A stretch of 64,000 nt of DNA from contig NZ_QXFJ01000019.1 of the NCBI RefSeq assembly GCF_003584165.1, positions 1 through 64,000 on the forward strand. The letters run 5' to 3'. The notes beneath the pieces were generated by a model. The model was not told the origin of the DNA, did no database searches, and worked only from the letters and a program-made list of their open reading frames with translations. Shown here piece after piece: positions 1-8,972 of the stretch. The translations under genes were made by a program, and so were the position numbers. This DNA comes from Flagellimonas aequoris. Lineage in GTDB: Bacteria > Bacteroidota > Bacteroidia > Flavobacteriales > Flavobacteriaceae. Numbering within the stretch: position 1 is the first letter of the stretch; every line of letters starts with the position of its first letter.

Positions 1-816
1 CCGAACTATACCTTTTACCGGTACAATATGAACATCTATAACCCCGCTTTTGCGGGAAGTTCGGAGTCGGCAGAACTCTCGTTGGGCATCAGGAGCCAAT
101 GGGCGGGCATCCAAGGGGCACCGGAGAGCCAAAGTGCGATCTTCGGGATGCCGATGGGCAGGAACCTTGGCCTCGGGGTCTCCATCCTGAACGACAAGAC
201 CTTTATAGAGCACCAGACCTGGGTGGCCATCGATGTGTCCTATCACATACAGTTGGATGGGGACCATACATTGTACTTTGGTATCAAGGGGAGCGCGAAT
301 TCCTACGATGCCAATACCGATGGATTGATCACCTACGGAGTGGGGCAGGACGGGGCACTTGTGGGCTACGAGAGCCGTTTCACGCCCAATGTGGGCGCCG
401 GGGTGTTCTTGAAGCACGACAGGTATTTTGTTTCGGTGTCGGCACCGAAGCTGTTGACCCCTGACCGTCTCCAGGAGCGTGATGGCAATGCCTACCTGGG
501 TGTGGACCGTATGCACGCCTATCTGAGCGGGGGGTACACCTTTCTCCTCGGCAAGACCCTGGATCTGAAGACCATGGGGATGTTCCGTTACGCGGATGCC
601 TCGCCCATGTCCCTGGAACTTACGGGGATCTTGGATTTCGGGGAGCGTTTTGAATTCGGTGCCTCCTACCGTTTCGATGAGAGTGTCAGTGGCCTGGTGC
701 TGTTCAATATCAGCAACGGGCTGAACATAGGATATGCCTATGAGACCGCCCTGCAGAGCCCGATCAATGGGTTGGACAACAATACCCACGAGCTTTTCAT
801 GAGATTGAGGATGTAA
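1..816 (+). CDS. PorP/SprF-family type IX secretion outer-membrane protein (5' truncated)
   Basis: Outer-membrane beta-barrel of the PorP/SprF family, which works with the type IX secretion and gliding machinery to place large adhesins on the surface. The reading frame is open to base 1: nine codons before the first ATG (base 28) encode part of FYRYNMNIYNPAFAGS, which matches the start of mature PorP proteins (Y.yN...iNPAyAGs). The signal peptide and a few residues are therefore missing off the left edge, and ATG 28 is internal. The rest alternates short amphipathic strands (for example YFVSVSAPKLL, FEFGASYRFD) and ends in a strand finishing LFMRLRM. In flavobacteria this family usually sits just downstream of a giant repeat-containing adhesin with a T9SS sorting domain. 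That partner would lie left of the window. Confidence 0.85.
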   Translation, partial: PNYTFYRYNMNIYNPAFAGSSESAELSLGIRSQWAGIQGAPESQSAIFGMPMGRNLGLGVSILNDKTFIEHQTWVAIDVSYHIQLDGDHTLYFGIKGSANSYDANTDGLITYGVGQDGALVGYESRFTPNVGAGVFLKHDRYFVSVSAPKLLTPDRLQERDGNAYLGVDRMHAYLSGGYTFLLGKTLDLKTMGMFRYADASPMSLELTGILDFGERFEFGASYRFDESVSGLVLFNISNGLNIGYAYETALQSPINGLDNNTHELFMRLRM

Positions 817-913
817 TTAAATAAATCGTTTGGTCTGTTTTGATTATTCCTTGAAAAGACAAGTTTTATGAACGTTAACCGCTTCCTGTACTCTTTTGAA
901 ATCGGTTACCTTT

Positions 914-1315
914 TTAGGTTAGGGAACTTAACATGGAAATAAGCTTTTCCTTGCTCAATGGTTTTACAATATAATCGGTGACCTCGCTTATGGCCTTGGC
1001 ACGTTCCATGTCCGTAGGGTCAATGGAGGATGAGATTACATATATGGTTATTTTCTTGCCTATCCGGGGCTTAAGAAGGAGATAATTCTCAAGAAACTGC
1101 CATCCATCCATAACGGGCATGGTCAGGTCCAACAATATGATATCGGGAATCTGGTCAGGGTTGCCTATGGCGGCTTCCAAAAAATCGATGGCCAATTTTC
1201 CATTGGAAAAGATCTTAATGGATTTCACAAAATCAAGACTGGCCAAGGTCCTTTCAACAATGAATTGGTAGGTATCGTCATCATCCACCAAATAGAGGGT
1301 GTCAATTGCTTTCAT
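914..1315 (-). CDS. single-domain response regulator (CheY-like)
   Basis: Receiver-only response regulator of 133 residues. It has the acidic cluster DDDD at residues 11-14, the phospho-acceptor D63 in LLDLTMP, the conserved Ser of VISSS near 97, and the Lys in VKPLSKEKL near 118. There is no output domain, so it must act by protein contact or as a phosphorelay intermediate. Its ATG overlaps the stop of the upstream histidine kinase gene (ATGA, 1312-1315), so the two are translationally coupled and very probably cognate. Such PAS-kinase/CheY pairs are common in flavobacteria and their signals are mostly unknown. Confidence 0.9.
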   Translation of the reverse strand: MKAIDTLYLVDDDDTYQFIVERTLASLDFVKSIKIFSNGKLAIDFLEAAIGNPDQIPDIILLDLTMPVMDGWQFLENYLLLKPRIGKKITIYVISSSIDPTDMERAKAISEVTDYIVKPLSKEKLISMLSSLT

Positions 1316-2427
1316 ATGGAATCGTTTTTAATGAATTGGACATAAAAGGAGCTTCCCTTCCCAAGTTCGCTCTCCGCATGGATGGAGCCTCCCATGGTCT
1401 CCACTTGGGTCTTGGTGATGAAAAGGCCGAAGCCCTTGGCATCATGGTTATGGTGAAAGGTCTTCCGTAGGCCGAATAATTTCTTTCCATTCGCCTTCAT
1501 GTCTATGCCAATCCCATTGTCCTTCACTTCCATCCAAATGGAACCGTTTTTTACATAGCTTTTCACTTCCACTTTCAATTTTCTATCGGGCGAACCATAT
1601 CGAATGGCATTGCTGAGAAGGTTCTGCATAATGCTCAATAAATATTTTTTGGGATAATGGATGGTAGGTACCTTGGTAAAATTGGAACGTATGGTACTAT
1701 CGGGATGGATGATATTGATATTGAGGGATTCCACTACTTTGTCAAAGCAGTCCTGAAAGAAAAGGTGTTCCCTTGCTATTTCACCATCCTGACGAATCTG
1801 AAGTGATTCTATGAGTTCATTGAATATTTCATTGAGGAGATTGACGGGTTTGGCTACCCTATCAACAAGGAGTTTTTGCTCTTCAAAGCTTTCACATTCC
1901 TCGATCATAGATGTCAATAAAAGAAGGTTGGAAAGTGGCGCCCTTAGGTTGTGGGAAACGATAAAACAAAAATCTTCCAACTGTTTGGTCCTGTGTTTCA
2001 GTTCAAGTTCCTGTTTTTTCTGCTTGGTGATGTCAAACCGAATGGAGACATATTGATATGGTTTGCCACGGGCATCGAGATAGGGCACTATGGTAGTGGC
2101 GACCCAGTAATATGAACCATCCTTTGCCTTGTTCCGGATATCGCCGTTCCAGACCTTGCCCTTGGCTATAGTCCTCCATAGGTTGGTGAAGAATTCCGGC
2201 TCATGGTAGCCGGAATTGATAATACGATGATTTTGTCCGATCAGTTCGTCGTGTGAAAATTTGGAAATCTCACAAAACTTGTCATTGACGTAAGTGATAT
2301 TGCCTTTGGTGTCCGTGAAGGCTACAATGGCGGATTGGTCCAGCGCAATCTTTTGTTGTTCCAAATCCGTAAAGACACTTTCCAGGTATTTGAACAATTG
2401 TCCTTTGTCCGGTTCCTTGTCTAACAT
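1312..2427 (-). CDS. PAS-domain sensor histidine kinase (soluble)
   Basis: Histidine kinase of 371 residues without membrane segments. A PAS/PAC domain covers about residues 28-135 (ending FDITKQKKQE). It is followed by a short helix, a dimerisation domain with phospho-acceptor H159 in IVSHNLRAPLSN, then the catalytic ATPase with N box QNLLSNAIRYG, G1 box DNGIGID and G2 box GFGLFITKT. The PAS sensor and lack of signal peptide imply a cytoplasmic cue. The gene overlaps the start of the downstream receiver gene by 4 bases. A short remnant resembling the C-terminus of a second kinase lies about 100 bp upstream. Confidence 0.93.
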   Translation of the reverse strand: MLDKEPDKGQLFKYLESVFTDLEQQKIALDQSAIVAFTDTKGNITYVNDKFCEISKFSHDELIGQNHRIINSGYHEPEFFTNLWRTIAKGKVWNGDIRNKAKDGSYYWVATTIVPYLDARGKPYQYVSIRFDITKQKKQELELKHRTKQLEDFCFIVSHNLRAPLSNLLLLTSMIEECESFEEQKLLVDRVAKPVNLLNEIFNELIESLQIRQDGEIAREHLFFQDCFDKVVESLNINIIHPDSTIRSNFTKVPTIHYPKKYLLSIMQNLLSNAIRYGSPDRKLKVEVKSYVKNGSIWMEVKDNGIGIDMKANGKKLFGLRKTFHHNHDAKGFGLFITKTQVETMGGSIHAESELGKGSSFYVQFIKNDSI

Positions 2428-2780
2428 AAGCTATTTTACTGCTTAAATTGGTTAAGGGGAGAACATTACACCCTAAAATTACATAAAAAAATGAAATGAT
2501 TTCCTTTGAGGTCTGTAAGACAATTTTTATGCACTGATGCATTTAGAGATTTTGAGGATGAAAGAGCTTCCCGCACCATTCATAGTTTGTGCTACTTTTT
2601 TTATAAAAGTTATGATAGGAATTTAATCATCCCTAATGTGCACCTACTATGGTTCATTGGAATTTCCTGGACGTTTTAACGGATTAAAAAGCTTTGGTAT
2701 TGTATCTTCATTTTCAGCAATTGATTTGACCAAAAGGCTTCAATTGGCCCAAATTGAATTCCTCGGAAATTGTTTCTGTT
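2428..2780. other. intergenic region between kinase and GIY-YIG genes
   Basis: About 350 bp without an intact gene. It should hold the promoter of the kinase/receiver pair. Its only protein-like signal is the short kinase-like remnant listed separately at 2527-2607. No convincing hairpin terminator was seen. Confidence 0.5.
2527..2607 (-). pseudogene. remnant of a histidine kinase C-terminus
   Basis: A short minus-strand open stretch reads ...TMNGAGSSFILKISKC.. and then stops at 2527-2529. The pattern G.GSSFILKI is the usual final strand of histidine-kinase ATPase domains (compare GKGSSFYVQF at the end of the neighbouring kinase). No start codon or further kinase motifs precede it, and the frame closes within 30 codons upstream. 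It may be the leftover end of a lost paralogue. It is short enough that chance cannot be excluded. Confidence 0.3.
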
Positions 2781-3116
2781 TTAATAGATGTTTTCAATTT
2801 TAAGTTCTTCCAATACCATTGTTTGAAGCATTTTTAACTCCTTGTTGTAATCCACGGTTTCGGCCTCGCTTTTCTTCAGTTCGGACAAGACTTCGAATTC
2901 GAAATGGCTCTCCCCATATTTGTTCCAATCATGTTGCAATTCTTTGATCCTGTGGTTCCCTAACTTGAGCTCCATTTTATGCCGGTTCCATTTCGACTCC
3001 ATGTCAACACTATTGTCGATTAATACCCTACCGTTGACCAGATTTTTTACTTGGTAAACCCCCATGGGAAATTGCATTTGTTTATATGCGTCTTTAAATT
3101 CCTTTTTTGTCTTCAT
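2781..3116 (-). CDS. GIY-YIG nuclease-family protein
   Basis: Small protein (111 residues) of the GIY-YIG-like family found in Bacteroidota. GVYQVKNLVNGRVLIDNS (about 19-36) corresponds to the GIY...YIG strands with degenerate residues. NRHKMELKLGNHRIKELQHD (about 44-63) carries the conserved Arg/His helix of this subgroup, and WNKYGESHFEFEVL follows. The classic YIG is replaced by VLIDNS, so nuclease activity is uncertain. It starts 4 bp after the stop of a small upstream ORF (3121-3330) and may be co-transcribed with it and the lipoprotein gene at 3442. Confidence 0.75.
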   Translation of the reverse strand: MKTKKEFKDAYKQMQFPMGVYQVKNLVNGRVLIDNSVDMESKWNRHKMELKLGNHRIKELQHDWNKYGESHFEFEVLSELKKSEAETVDYNKELKMLQTMVLEELKIENIY

Positions 3117-3120
3117 TTAC

Positions 3121-3330
3121 TTAAACCAATCGTTTCATTACTGTTTTTCTATCTATAATCTGGATATGGACACCGACCCAATGATCCAAAAGGTGAAAAT
3201 GGCCGTTCCTTTCGTTTCGATTTTTTGTTTTTTCAAGGAATGTCACAATTCCACAAAGGTTTTTTCCGGTCTTCATCCAAGTGGCCGCAATATAATGATC
3301 TTCCTCAATGGTAGCGATAATCTCATTCAT
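3121..3330 (-). CDS. small hypothetical protein (69 aa)
   Basis: Unrecognised 69-residue ORF between the DUF6624-like lipoprotein gene and the GIY-YIG gene, all on one strand, with a 4-bp gap to the latter. It is charged and soluble, with no signal peptide. The frame upstream of its ATG stays open for about 22 protein-like codons (EYIKRIGPYDPFLD) before an in-frame TGA. This may mean that it is the 3' end of a once longer gene. Existence as a functional gene is inferred only from position and coding look. Confidence 0.4.
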   Translation of the reverse strand: MNEIIATIEEDHYIAATWMKTGKNLCGIVTFLEKTKNRNERNGHFHLLDHWVGVHIQIIDRKTVMKRLV

Positions 3331-3441
3331 ATCAAGGAAAGGGTCATATGGGCCAATGCGTTTGATATATTCCGCATGGGTATACTGCTCAACTTTTCAA
3401 ATCTGTTCCGTATTTTTCCCATAAAACCTCTTAGGAATAAG

Positions 3442-4131
3442 TCATTGTTTCTTGCCAGTTGTGCTTTCAAATTCAGCGGTTCTTTTTATTTGATCGTCCA
3501 AGTTCCATTCCAAGGGGAACCTTCTATTTTTCAAATATTGGGTCATTGGCTCCAGTCCAATTTCAGCACGTCTTTTATCGACATTTTCCGGGTCAACAAT
3601 GGGCCAAACATCAAAGGTTTTGGTCTTGGGGTAATATTTAATTTGTCCTCCGTAGACCTGAAGCTCCCCGCGATCGGTAGCGATCCTGTCCTCCGTCCTT
3701 GCCAACAACCAGGGGCTTAAACGCTTATTCTTTGTGGCTTGTCGCATAAGTGTAAGGTAACCAAGGCGTATTTCAGGACTGCTGTGCTGAATTACGTTAC
3801 AAATGGTCAAATTACCTTGTTCACCAATTTCTTCGTAATCTGGCCATCCATCTTTTAAGATTTCGGCTATTTTTTGTTCATTGACCTTATGGTTCCTTTT
3901 ATATAGGGCTTGATATTTTTTATACGCCTCGGATTCATCGCCGGATGCATGGAATGCCGAATCCCTTTTTCTAATGGGGATTTGCTCGTTTTGCCATATT
4001 GTATCCAAGATTGTGGCCAAATCCATGGGGGTTGGTTGTTTTGTTTTTTTTTGTTCTTTAGGTTCGATTTTTCCATTGCAGGCCATCACGATCAACGCCA
4101 ATAGGAAAATCCCTGTCCCGATTTTATTCAT
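3442..4131 (-). CDS. DUF6624-like lipoprotein
   Basis: Probable lipoprotein: from the chosen ATG at 4131 the protein begins MNKIGTGIFLLALIVMACNG, a clear signal with lipobox MAC. A longer frame starting at 4167 would overlap the upstream hydrolase gene and bury the signal, so it was rejected. The body matches the DUF6624 pattern: an N-terminal helix (ILDTIWQNEQIPIRKRDS), a middle GWPDYEEIGEQGN and IQHSS, LARTEDRIATDRGELQVYGGQ, and a C-terminal VDPENVDKRRAEIGLEP. The biochemical role of this family is not known. It lies 13 bp downstream of the serine hydrolase gene in the MarR-headed operon. Confidence 0.75.
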   Translation of the reverse strand: MNKIGTGIFLLALIVMACNGKIEPKEQKKTKQPTPMDLATILDTIWQNEQIPIRKRDSAFHASGDESEAYKKYQALYKRNHKVNEQKIAEILKDGWPDYEEIGEQGNLTICNVIQHSSPEIRLGYLTLMRQATKNKRLSPWLLARTEDRIATDRGELQVYGGQIKYYPKTKTFDVWPIVDPENVDKRRAEIGLEPMTQYLKNRRFPLEWNLDDQIKRTAEFESTTGKKQ

Positions 4132-4144
4132 TGTTGATTTGTTT

Positions 4145-5215
4145 TTATGGTGCATTATATATTTCAACCGCTTTTCGGATAACCTTCATTTGGGTTTGAA
4201 TGGAGTTTCTTCTTCGATAGATGCTATTGGTCTTAAAGGCCAAAACCACATCGATCTCTGGATAGACGGTAATGTTCTGTCCAAGGGCGCCTTGAGCGGA
4301 ATAGGCATTTTTGAGCCTCAGATCCGTGGTATTTTCTATAAGCCACCACATGTAGCCATATCCCAAATCAAGCCCGTCTTTTTTTAGTAGTGGCACGCTT
4401 TTCTGTGCCTCCAAATAGGATGTCCGTTGTTTTAGAACCTCATGGACCCAGTCTTTGGGGATTATTTGTTTCTCTTTCCATTTACCGTTACGGAGCATTA
4501 AGAGTCCCATACGAGCCATGTCCCTGGTGGAAAACCACATATGGTATGCAGGGAACTTTGATAGTTCTTTATTACCGCTTTTCTTTTGTAGTCCCCTGTC
4601 CCAATCTTGCATTTGCAAGGGAAGGGCCAGTTGGGAATTGATTTCATCATAGATATTGCTTTGGGTCTCTTGTTCAAAAATATATCCCGCTACATTAAAG
4701 TCCCAATTGTTGTACAGCCAATGACTTCCTGGTTCGACCGAACCCCGCTCCGGGGCAAACCTTCTGAAATCTCCACCATTTGAAGCTCTTAAATAGACTC
4801 CTGAGCGGGCAGAAATCAGATCTTTTATGGTAGCCCTTTTTTCTATGGGCAGAAGCTTGGTAACATCATTGATTTTAAGGTCCTCCAAGGTCATATCCAA
4901 ATCAATCATGCCATTATCAACATATTTGCCGTACAACAAGGCAAGGACACTTTTTCTACAGGAGGCGATGTAACTGTTTTCACTGATGTTTCCGTACTCC
5001 ATTACAATTTGTCCTTTATGGACAAGCACCAAACCGGTTATATTGGTACTGTCTGCTATGAACCTTGTAAATTCAGAGCACGCAGTATTGGGCCAGCCCA
5101 TGGCTTCTCGATTTTCCATACTTGACCATGTATTTCCCGGATAGATTTGTGCTTTGCTTTCGCAGCTTAACAATAGAAAACAGAATGAATAAATCATCCA
5201 CAGTATTTTATGCAT
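4145..5215 (-). CDS. beta-lactamase-family serine hydrolase (lipoprotein)
   Basis: Class C beta-lactamase/esterase-fold serine hydrolase, 356 residues. The N-terminus MHKILWMIYSFCFLLLSCES is a lipoprotein signal. The catalytic SxxK is SCRK (in IASCRKSVLALL), and the Tyr motif is YNN in HWLYNNWDFNVAGY. The last motif region (GALGQNITVYPEIDVVLAFK) lacks a classic KTG, as in many of these esterase/peptidase relatives. The true substrate (ester, D-peptide or lactam) cannot be deduced. It begins 1 bp after the stop of the MarR gene, so its expression is almost certainly controlled by that regulator. Confidence 0.88.
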   Translation of the reverse strand: MHKILWMIYSFCFLLLSCESKAQIYPGNTWSSMENREAMGWPNTACSEFTRFIADSTNITGLVLVHKGQIVMEYGNISENSYIASCRKSVLALLYGKYVDNGMIDLDMTLEDLKINDVTKLLPIEKRATIKDLISARSGVYLRASNGGDFRRFAPERGSVEPGSHWLYNNWDFNVAGYIFEQETQSNIYDEINSQLALPLQMQDWDRGLQKKSGNKELSKFPAYHMWFSTRDMARMGLLMLRNGKWKEKQIIPKDWVHEVLKQRTSYLEAQKSVPLLKKDGLDLGYGYMWWLIENTTDLRLKNAYSAQGALGQNITVYPEIDVVLAFKTNSIYRRRNSIQTQMKVIRKAVEIYNAP

Positions 5216-5216
5216 A

Positions 5217-5651
5217 TCAGGTATGGTTCAAATTGGTTAGAATTTTATTGAGCGTAAGTTGCAGTTGTGCCAATTCTTCTTCGGTTATTCCAGCAAACGC
5301 CCTTTTTCTGTTTTCGGCTATGACCGGAGTCAGTTTTTCCAGTATTTCTTTTCCTTTAGAAGTTAATTCAATGTTGAATCGTCTACGATCCTCTGGTCTG
5401 ATGGACCGCTTTAAGAACCTTTTCCTGACCATAAGTTCAATCATTCTGGTCAAAGATGCATTGTCTTTAAAAACCAATTCGGCTATTTCATTTTGACTAA
5501 GTTCAGGACGGTCATTTAAATACTGCAGTATCAACTTTTGATCTACGGTAATATCATTGACCACTTTTGAAAAATTTTGCTTGGAGAACCTTCTATACGT
5601 TTTAATGGTACGTTCGATGGTGTAGAAAACCGTTTTGGCAGGAATTTCCAT
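5217..5651 (-). CDS. MarR-family transcriptional regulator
   Basis: MarR/SlyA-type winged-helix repressor of 144 residues. Helices at about 38-75 include LSQNEIAELVFKDNASLTRMIE (recognition region), and the wing reads RSIRPEDRRRFNIELTSKGKE, the usual MarR signature. It heads the operon with the serine hydrolase and lipoprotein genes. A 14-bp perfect inverted repeat starts 5 bp upstream of its start codon, as expected for autoregulation. Family members respond to small aromatic or oxidising molecules; the ligand here is unknown. Confidence 0.92.
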   Translation of the reverse strand: MEIPAKTVFYTIERTIKTYRRFSKQNFSKVVNDITVDQKLILQYLNDRPELSQNEIAELVFKDNASLTRMIELMVRKRFLKRSIRPEDRRRFNIELTSKGKEILEKLTPVIAENRKRAFAGITEEELAQLQLTLNKILTNLNHT

Positions 5652-5655
5652 GGTC

Positions 5656-5692
5656 TATATTTGATATATTTATAATTGATATATCAAATATA
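5656..5692. promoter_or_regulatory. probable MarR operator (inverted repeat)
   Basis: Exact inverted repeat: TATATTTGATATAT (5656-5669) and ATATATCAAATATA (5679-5692). Within it, TTGATATATCAA (5677-5688) is itself a perfect 12-bp palindrome, the size and AT-rich type bound by MarR dimers. A half-conserved second copy, TTGATATATTTA, sits at 5661-5672. The repeat ends a few bases upstream of the MarR ATG (5651), so binding would block the promoter or the start of transcription. Confidence 0.65.
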
Positions 5693-5866
5693 TGAAAACC
5701 ATATTTATAAAATCGATTTATGGATCGGTTGGCGCATGCTGGATAGTTTTGCTACGCAAATGTTACTGAAATAATCAAAAAAACAATTAGGGTTTTTTGT
5801 GGGTTAGTTGTCATAGTATTGAGCTACAATCAACTATGCTTGTGGCTACACTAATCAACCTCCATT

Positions 5867-8800
5867 ATGCAAAAGCTATCCATTGCTTATGTAAAAAAAG
5901 CTTTTTTGTCCTTTTTCGGGACAAAGGCTGCTACCATCTATATTGCCCTATTTGCACTCAGCATAGGGGTGGCCACTTTTATTGAGAATGATTTTGGAAC
6001 CAGTTCTGCCCAAAAATATGTTTATAAAACAGGTTGGTTCGAATTGCTCCTGTTACTATTTGCTGGTTCCATAATCTATAATATCATCCAATTCAGGATG
6101 ATTCAGCAACGAAAGTGGGCCTTGTTCCTTTTTCATGCTGCCATTTTGGTCATCCTTTTAGGTGCTTTCATCACCCGATATTTTAGCTATGAGGGGGTTA
6201 TGCATATTAGGGAGCACACCACATCCAATTCGTTTTTGTCTTCGGATAGTTATCTAAAGTTCAAGGTCCGGTCCAGTGGGCAGGATTATGATATGCAGGA
6301 ACCGGTACTTTTTGCTTCCATGGGCAAGAACAAATGGAAGGAAAGTTATTTGGTGGACAATCATCTAATCAATATCGAATTGAAGGAATTTGTGCCCAAC
6401 CCTGTTCAAAAAATCACCTCTGGTCTTATGGGTAAACCAACCCTAAAACTTGTGGTGGCCGGGAACAATGGTCGTGAAGAATATTTTTTGACACAAGGAG
6501 AAAACAAGCGCATTGGATCTGTACTTTATAATTTTAGTTCAGCAAAGATGCCCAATGCATTTAATATTGATTTTAGGGATGGGCAATTGATGTTCGATTC
6601 CAACAAGGATATGACCGTAACGGTCATGGCCACCCAAACCAGGGACACCATTCTGGCCCATGAACCTTCAAAACCTCTTCAATTAAGGGCCCTTTATTCT
6701 GATGGGACCAACAATGTGGTTTTTCCAGAATTCAATGAAAATGCGTCCACCACGTTGGTTTCAGCATCTCCAAAGGTCAGGAACGACAGCCAAGTGGCCA
6801 TCCTTTTAAATGTTTCAGTGGATGGCGCGGAAAAGGAAGTACATATTTACGGGAACCGAGGTTATGAGGGAAAACCGGAGATCGTCAATTTTGATGGAAC
6901 AACCATTGCCATATCCTATGGTTCCAAAACCTATACCGTACCCTTTTATGTGAGACTCAATGATTTCATCATGGACAAGTATCCTGGTACCAGTAGTGCA
7001 TCTTCCTATGCCAGTGAAGTGACCTTGTTGGATGAAAGCAACCAGGTAAACATGGATTTTAGAATTTACATGAACCATATTCTAAACTATAAGGGGTACC
7101 GATTTTTTCAATCTTCGTTTGATCGGGATGAGCAGGGAACCTATTTGAGTGTCAACCATGATTTTTGGGGCACTACTATTTCTTACTTGGGATATGCGCT
7201 GCTCACTTTGGGCATGATCATGACCTTGTTCAGCAAAAAATCAAGGTTTTATGAATTGTCACAAAAAATAAGGAAGATAAGGTCCAAATCGGTGCTTTTG
7301 TTCCTGCTACTTTTTGGTACAAGTGTTTTTGCACAGAACCGATCAACAGTAGCTGAACCTATCCAAAAGGAACATGCCCAGGCTTTTAGTAAACTGGTGG
7401 TGCAGGATTATAAGGGAAGGATGAAACCGATGCACACCCTGAGCAGGGAAATTTTGCGTAAAACCTATCGAAAGGAAAGCTTTGATGGTTTAAATGCCGA
7501 CCAAGTGATATTGGGTATGTTCTCCAGGCCACAGGAATGGTACCACAAAAAATTGATCAAGCTCGGGGAACATAAAGAAATTCAAAAAAAAATCAGTACC
7601 GGTGGCGGTTATGCTTCTTATGCCGATTTTTTTGACCAGGCCGGAAAATATAAATTGAACTCGGAGGTACAGCGTGCCTATGGGATGGATCCTGCGGATA
7701 GGGGTACTTTTGAAAAGGAATTGCTCAAAATTGATGAAAGGGTCAATATCCTCAATATGGTATTCTCGGGCACGCTTCTTCGATTGGTCCCAGATCCCGA
7801 TAATTCCGACATGACCTGGTTGTCGGCACATACCCATCAATCGCATGGGAACGAGGCCACCGTTTCCGACCGGTTTTTTACCAATTATAAGGCAGCCTTG
7901 AACTCAGGATTGGATTCCGGAAATTATGCTGATGCGGATAAACTGGTTTCCGATTTAAAGGAATATCAAATTCAAAAGGGTGGGACCATAGTTCCATCCG
8001 ACACCAAAATATCCCTTGAAATTTTATTGAACCAAATGAACATTTTTACCCGTTTGGCCATTTTCTATATCCTAATGGGATTGGTTCTTTTGTTCTTTCT
8101 GTTTTTATCCGTTTTTAAGCCGCAATTGAATCTTAAGAAGATACATGCGGTATTGTTGGTATTGGTGGTGGTAGGTTTTGTGTTCCATACCGTGGGATTG
8201 GGATTGAGGTGGTATGTGTCCGGACGAGCTCCTTGGAGCAATGGTTATGAATCCATGATTTATATTGGATGGACCTCTACCTTGGCGGGTTTGCTCTTTA
8301 CCCGAAAATCGCTTGGAGGATTATCGGCGACCATGGTCTTGGCAGCCATTATTCATTTTGTGGCCACGTTGAGTTTTCTGGACCCTGAAATTACCCCATT
8401 GGTGCCCGTCCTGAAATCTTATTGGCTTACCATTCATGTTTCCTTGGAAGCAGGTAGCTATGGTTTTCTGATGCTTGGCGCCATCATAGGGTTGATCAAC
8501 CTTATATTGATGCTGTTTCTGAACAAATCCAATTTGGACCGAATCAAGAAAATGATCACCGAAATGTCCTATATCAGTGAAATGACCTTGATTGGGGGAC
8601 TGTTCATGGTAAGCATTGGAACCTATTTGGGTGGTGTTTGGGCCAACGAGTCCTGGGGTCGGTATTGGGGTTGGGATGCCAAGGAGACTTGGGCATTGGT
8701 CACCATTTTGGTGTATGCCTTTATTTTGCACATGAGGCTGGTCCCCCAGTTAAAAGGTTTGTTTGCCTATAACCTGGCCACCATATTTGGTTTATCATCC

Positions 8801-8968
8801 GTTATCATGACCTATTATGGGGTCAATTACTATCTCTCCGGTTTGCATTCCTATGCTACGGGAGATCCAGTACCTATTCCAACCTGGGTGTATATTGTAG
8901 TGGCATCCATAACCCTCATAAGCATTGGGTCATACCTTAAAAAAAGAAAGTTTCCGGAAATTTCTTAG
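5867..8968 (+). CDS. ccsA: cytochrome c biogenesis protein CcsBA (ResB-ResC fusion)
   Basis: System II cytochrome c synthase, 1033 residues, which exports haem and attaches it to CXXCH motifs of apocytochromes outside the inner membrane. The N-terminal third is the ResB/CcsB part with membrane helices near residues 20-40, 55-75 and 85-105, a large periplasmic domain and a helix near 440-460. An internal signal-like segment (SVLLFLLLFGTSVFAQN) precedes a second periplasmic domain with thiol-free sequence. The C-terminal ResC/CcsA part has several helices and the WWD haem-handling motif WGRYWGWDAKETWAL. It converges tail-to-tail with the multihaem cytochrome operon (4 bp between stops). That operon would need it for roughly 45 haem attachments. 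Confidence 0.92.
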   Translation: MQKLSIAYVKKAFLSFFGTKAATIYIALFALSIGVATFIENDFGTSSAQKYVYKTGWFELLLLLFAGSIIYNIIQFRMIQQRKWALFLFHAAILVILLGAFITRYFSYEGVMHIREHTTSNSFLSSDSYLKFKVRSSGQDYDMQEPVLFASMGKNKWKESYLVDNHLINIELKEFVPNPVQKITSGLMGKPTLKLVVAGNNGREEYFLTQGENKRIGSVLYNFSSAKMPNAFNIDFRDGQLMFDSNKDMTVTVMATQTRDTILAHEPSKPLQLRALYSDGTNNVVFPEFNENASTTLVSASPKVRNDSQVAILLNVSVDGAEKEVHIYGNRGYEGKPEIVNFDGTTIAISYGSKTYTVPFYVRLNDFIMDKYPGTSSASSYASEVTLLDESNQVNMDFRIYMNHILNYKGYRFFQSSFDRDEQGTYLSVNHDFWGTTISYLGYALLTLGMIMTLFSKKSRFYELSQKIRKIRSKSVLLFLLLFGTSVFAQNRSTVAEPIQKEHAQAFSKLVVQDYKGRMKPMHTLSREILRKTYRKESFDGLNADQVILGMFSRPQEWYHKKLIKLGEHKEIQKKISTGGGYASYADFFDQAGKYKLNSEVQRAYGMDPADRGTFEKELLKIDERVNILNMVFSGTLLRLVPDPDNSDMTWLSAHTHQSHGNEATVSDRFFTNYKAALNSGLDSGNYADADKLVSDLKEYQIQKGGTIVPSDTKISLEILLNQMNIFTRLAIFYILMGLVLLFFLFLSVFKPQLNLKKIHAVLLVLVVVGFVFHTVGLGLRWYVSGRAPWSNGYESMIYIGWTSTLAGLLFTRKSLGGLSATMVLAAIIHFVATLSFLDPEITPLVPVLKSYWLTIHVSLEAGSYGFLMLGAIIGLINLILMLFLNKSNLDRIKKMITEMSYISEMTLIGGLFMVSIGTYLGGVWANESWGRYWGWDAKETWALVTILVYAFILHMRLVPQLKGLFAYNLATIFGLSSVIMTYYGVNYYLSGLHSYATGDPVPIPTWVYIVVASITLISIGSYLKKRKFPEIS

Positions 8969-8972
8969 TGGA

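Noticed and set aside
3064..3720. 218-codon plus-strand ORF
   Set aside because: Antisense to the end of the DUF6624-like gene and to the small ORF and GIY-YIG gene region, with no recognisable domain; coding strand features favour the minus strand genes.
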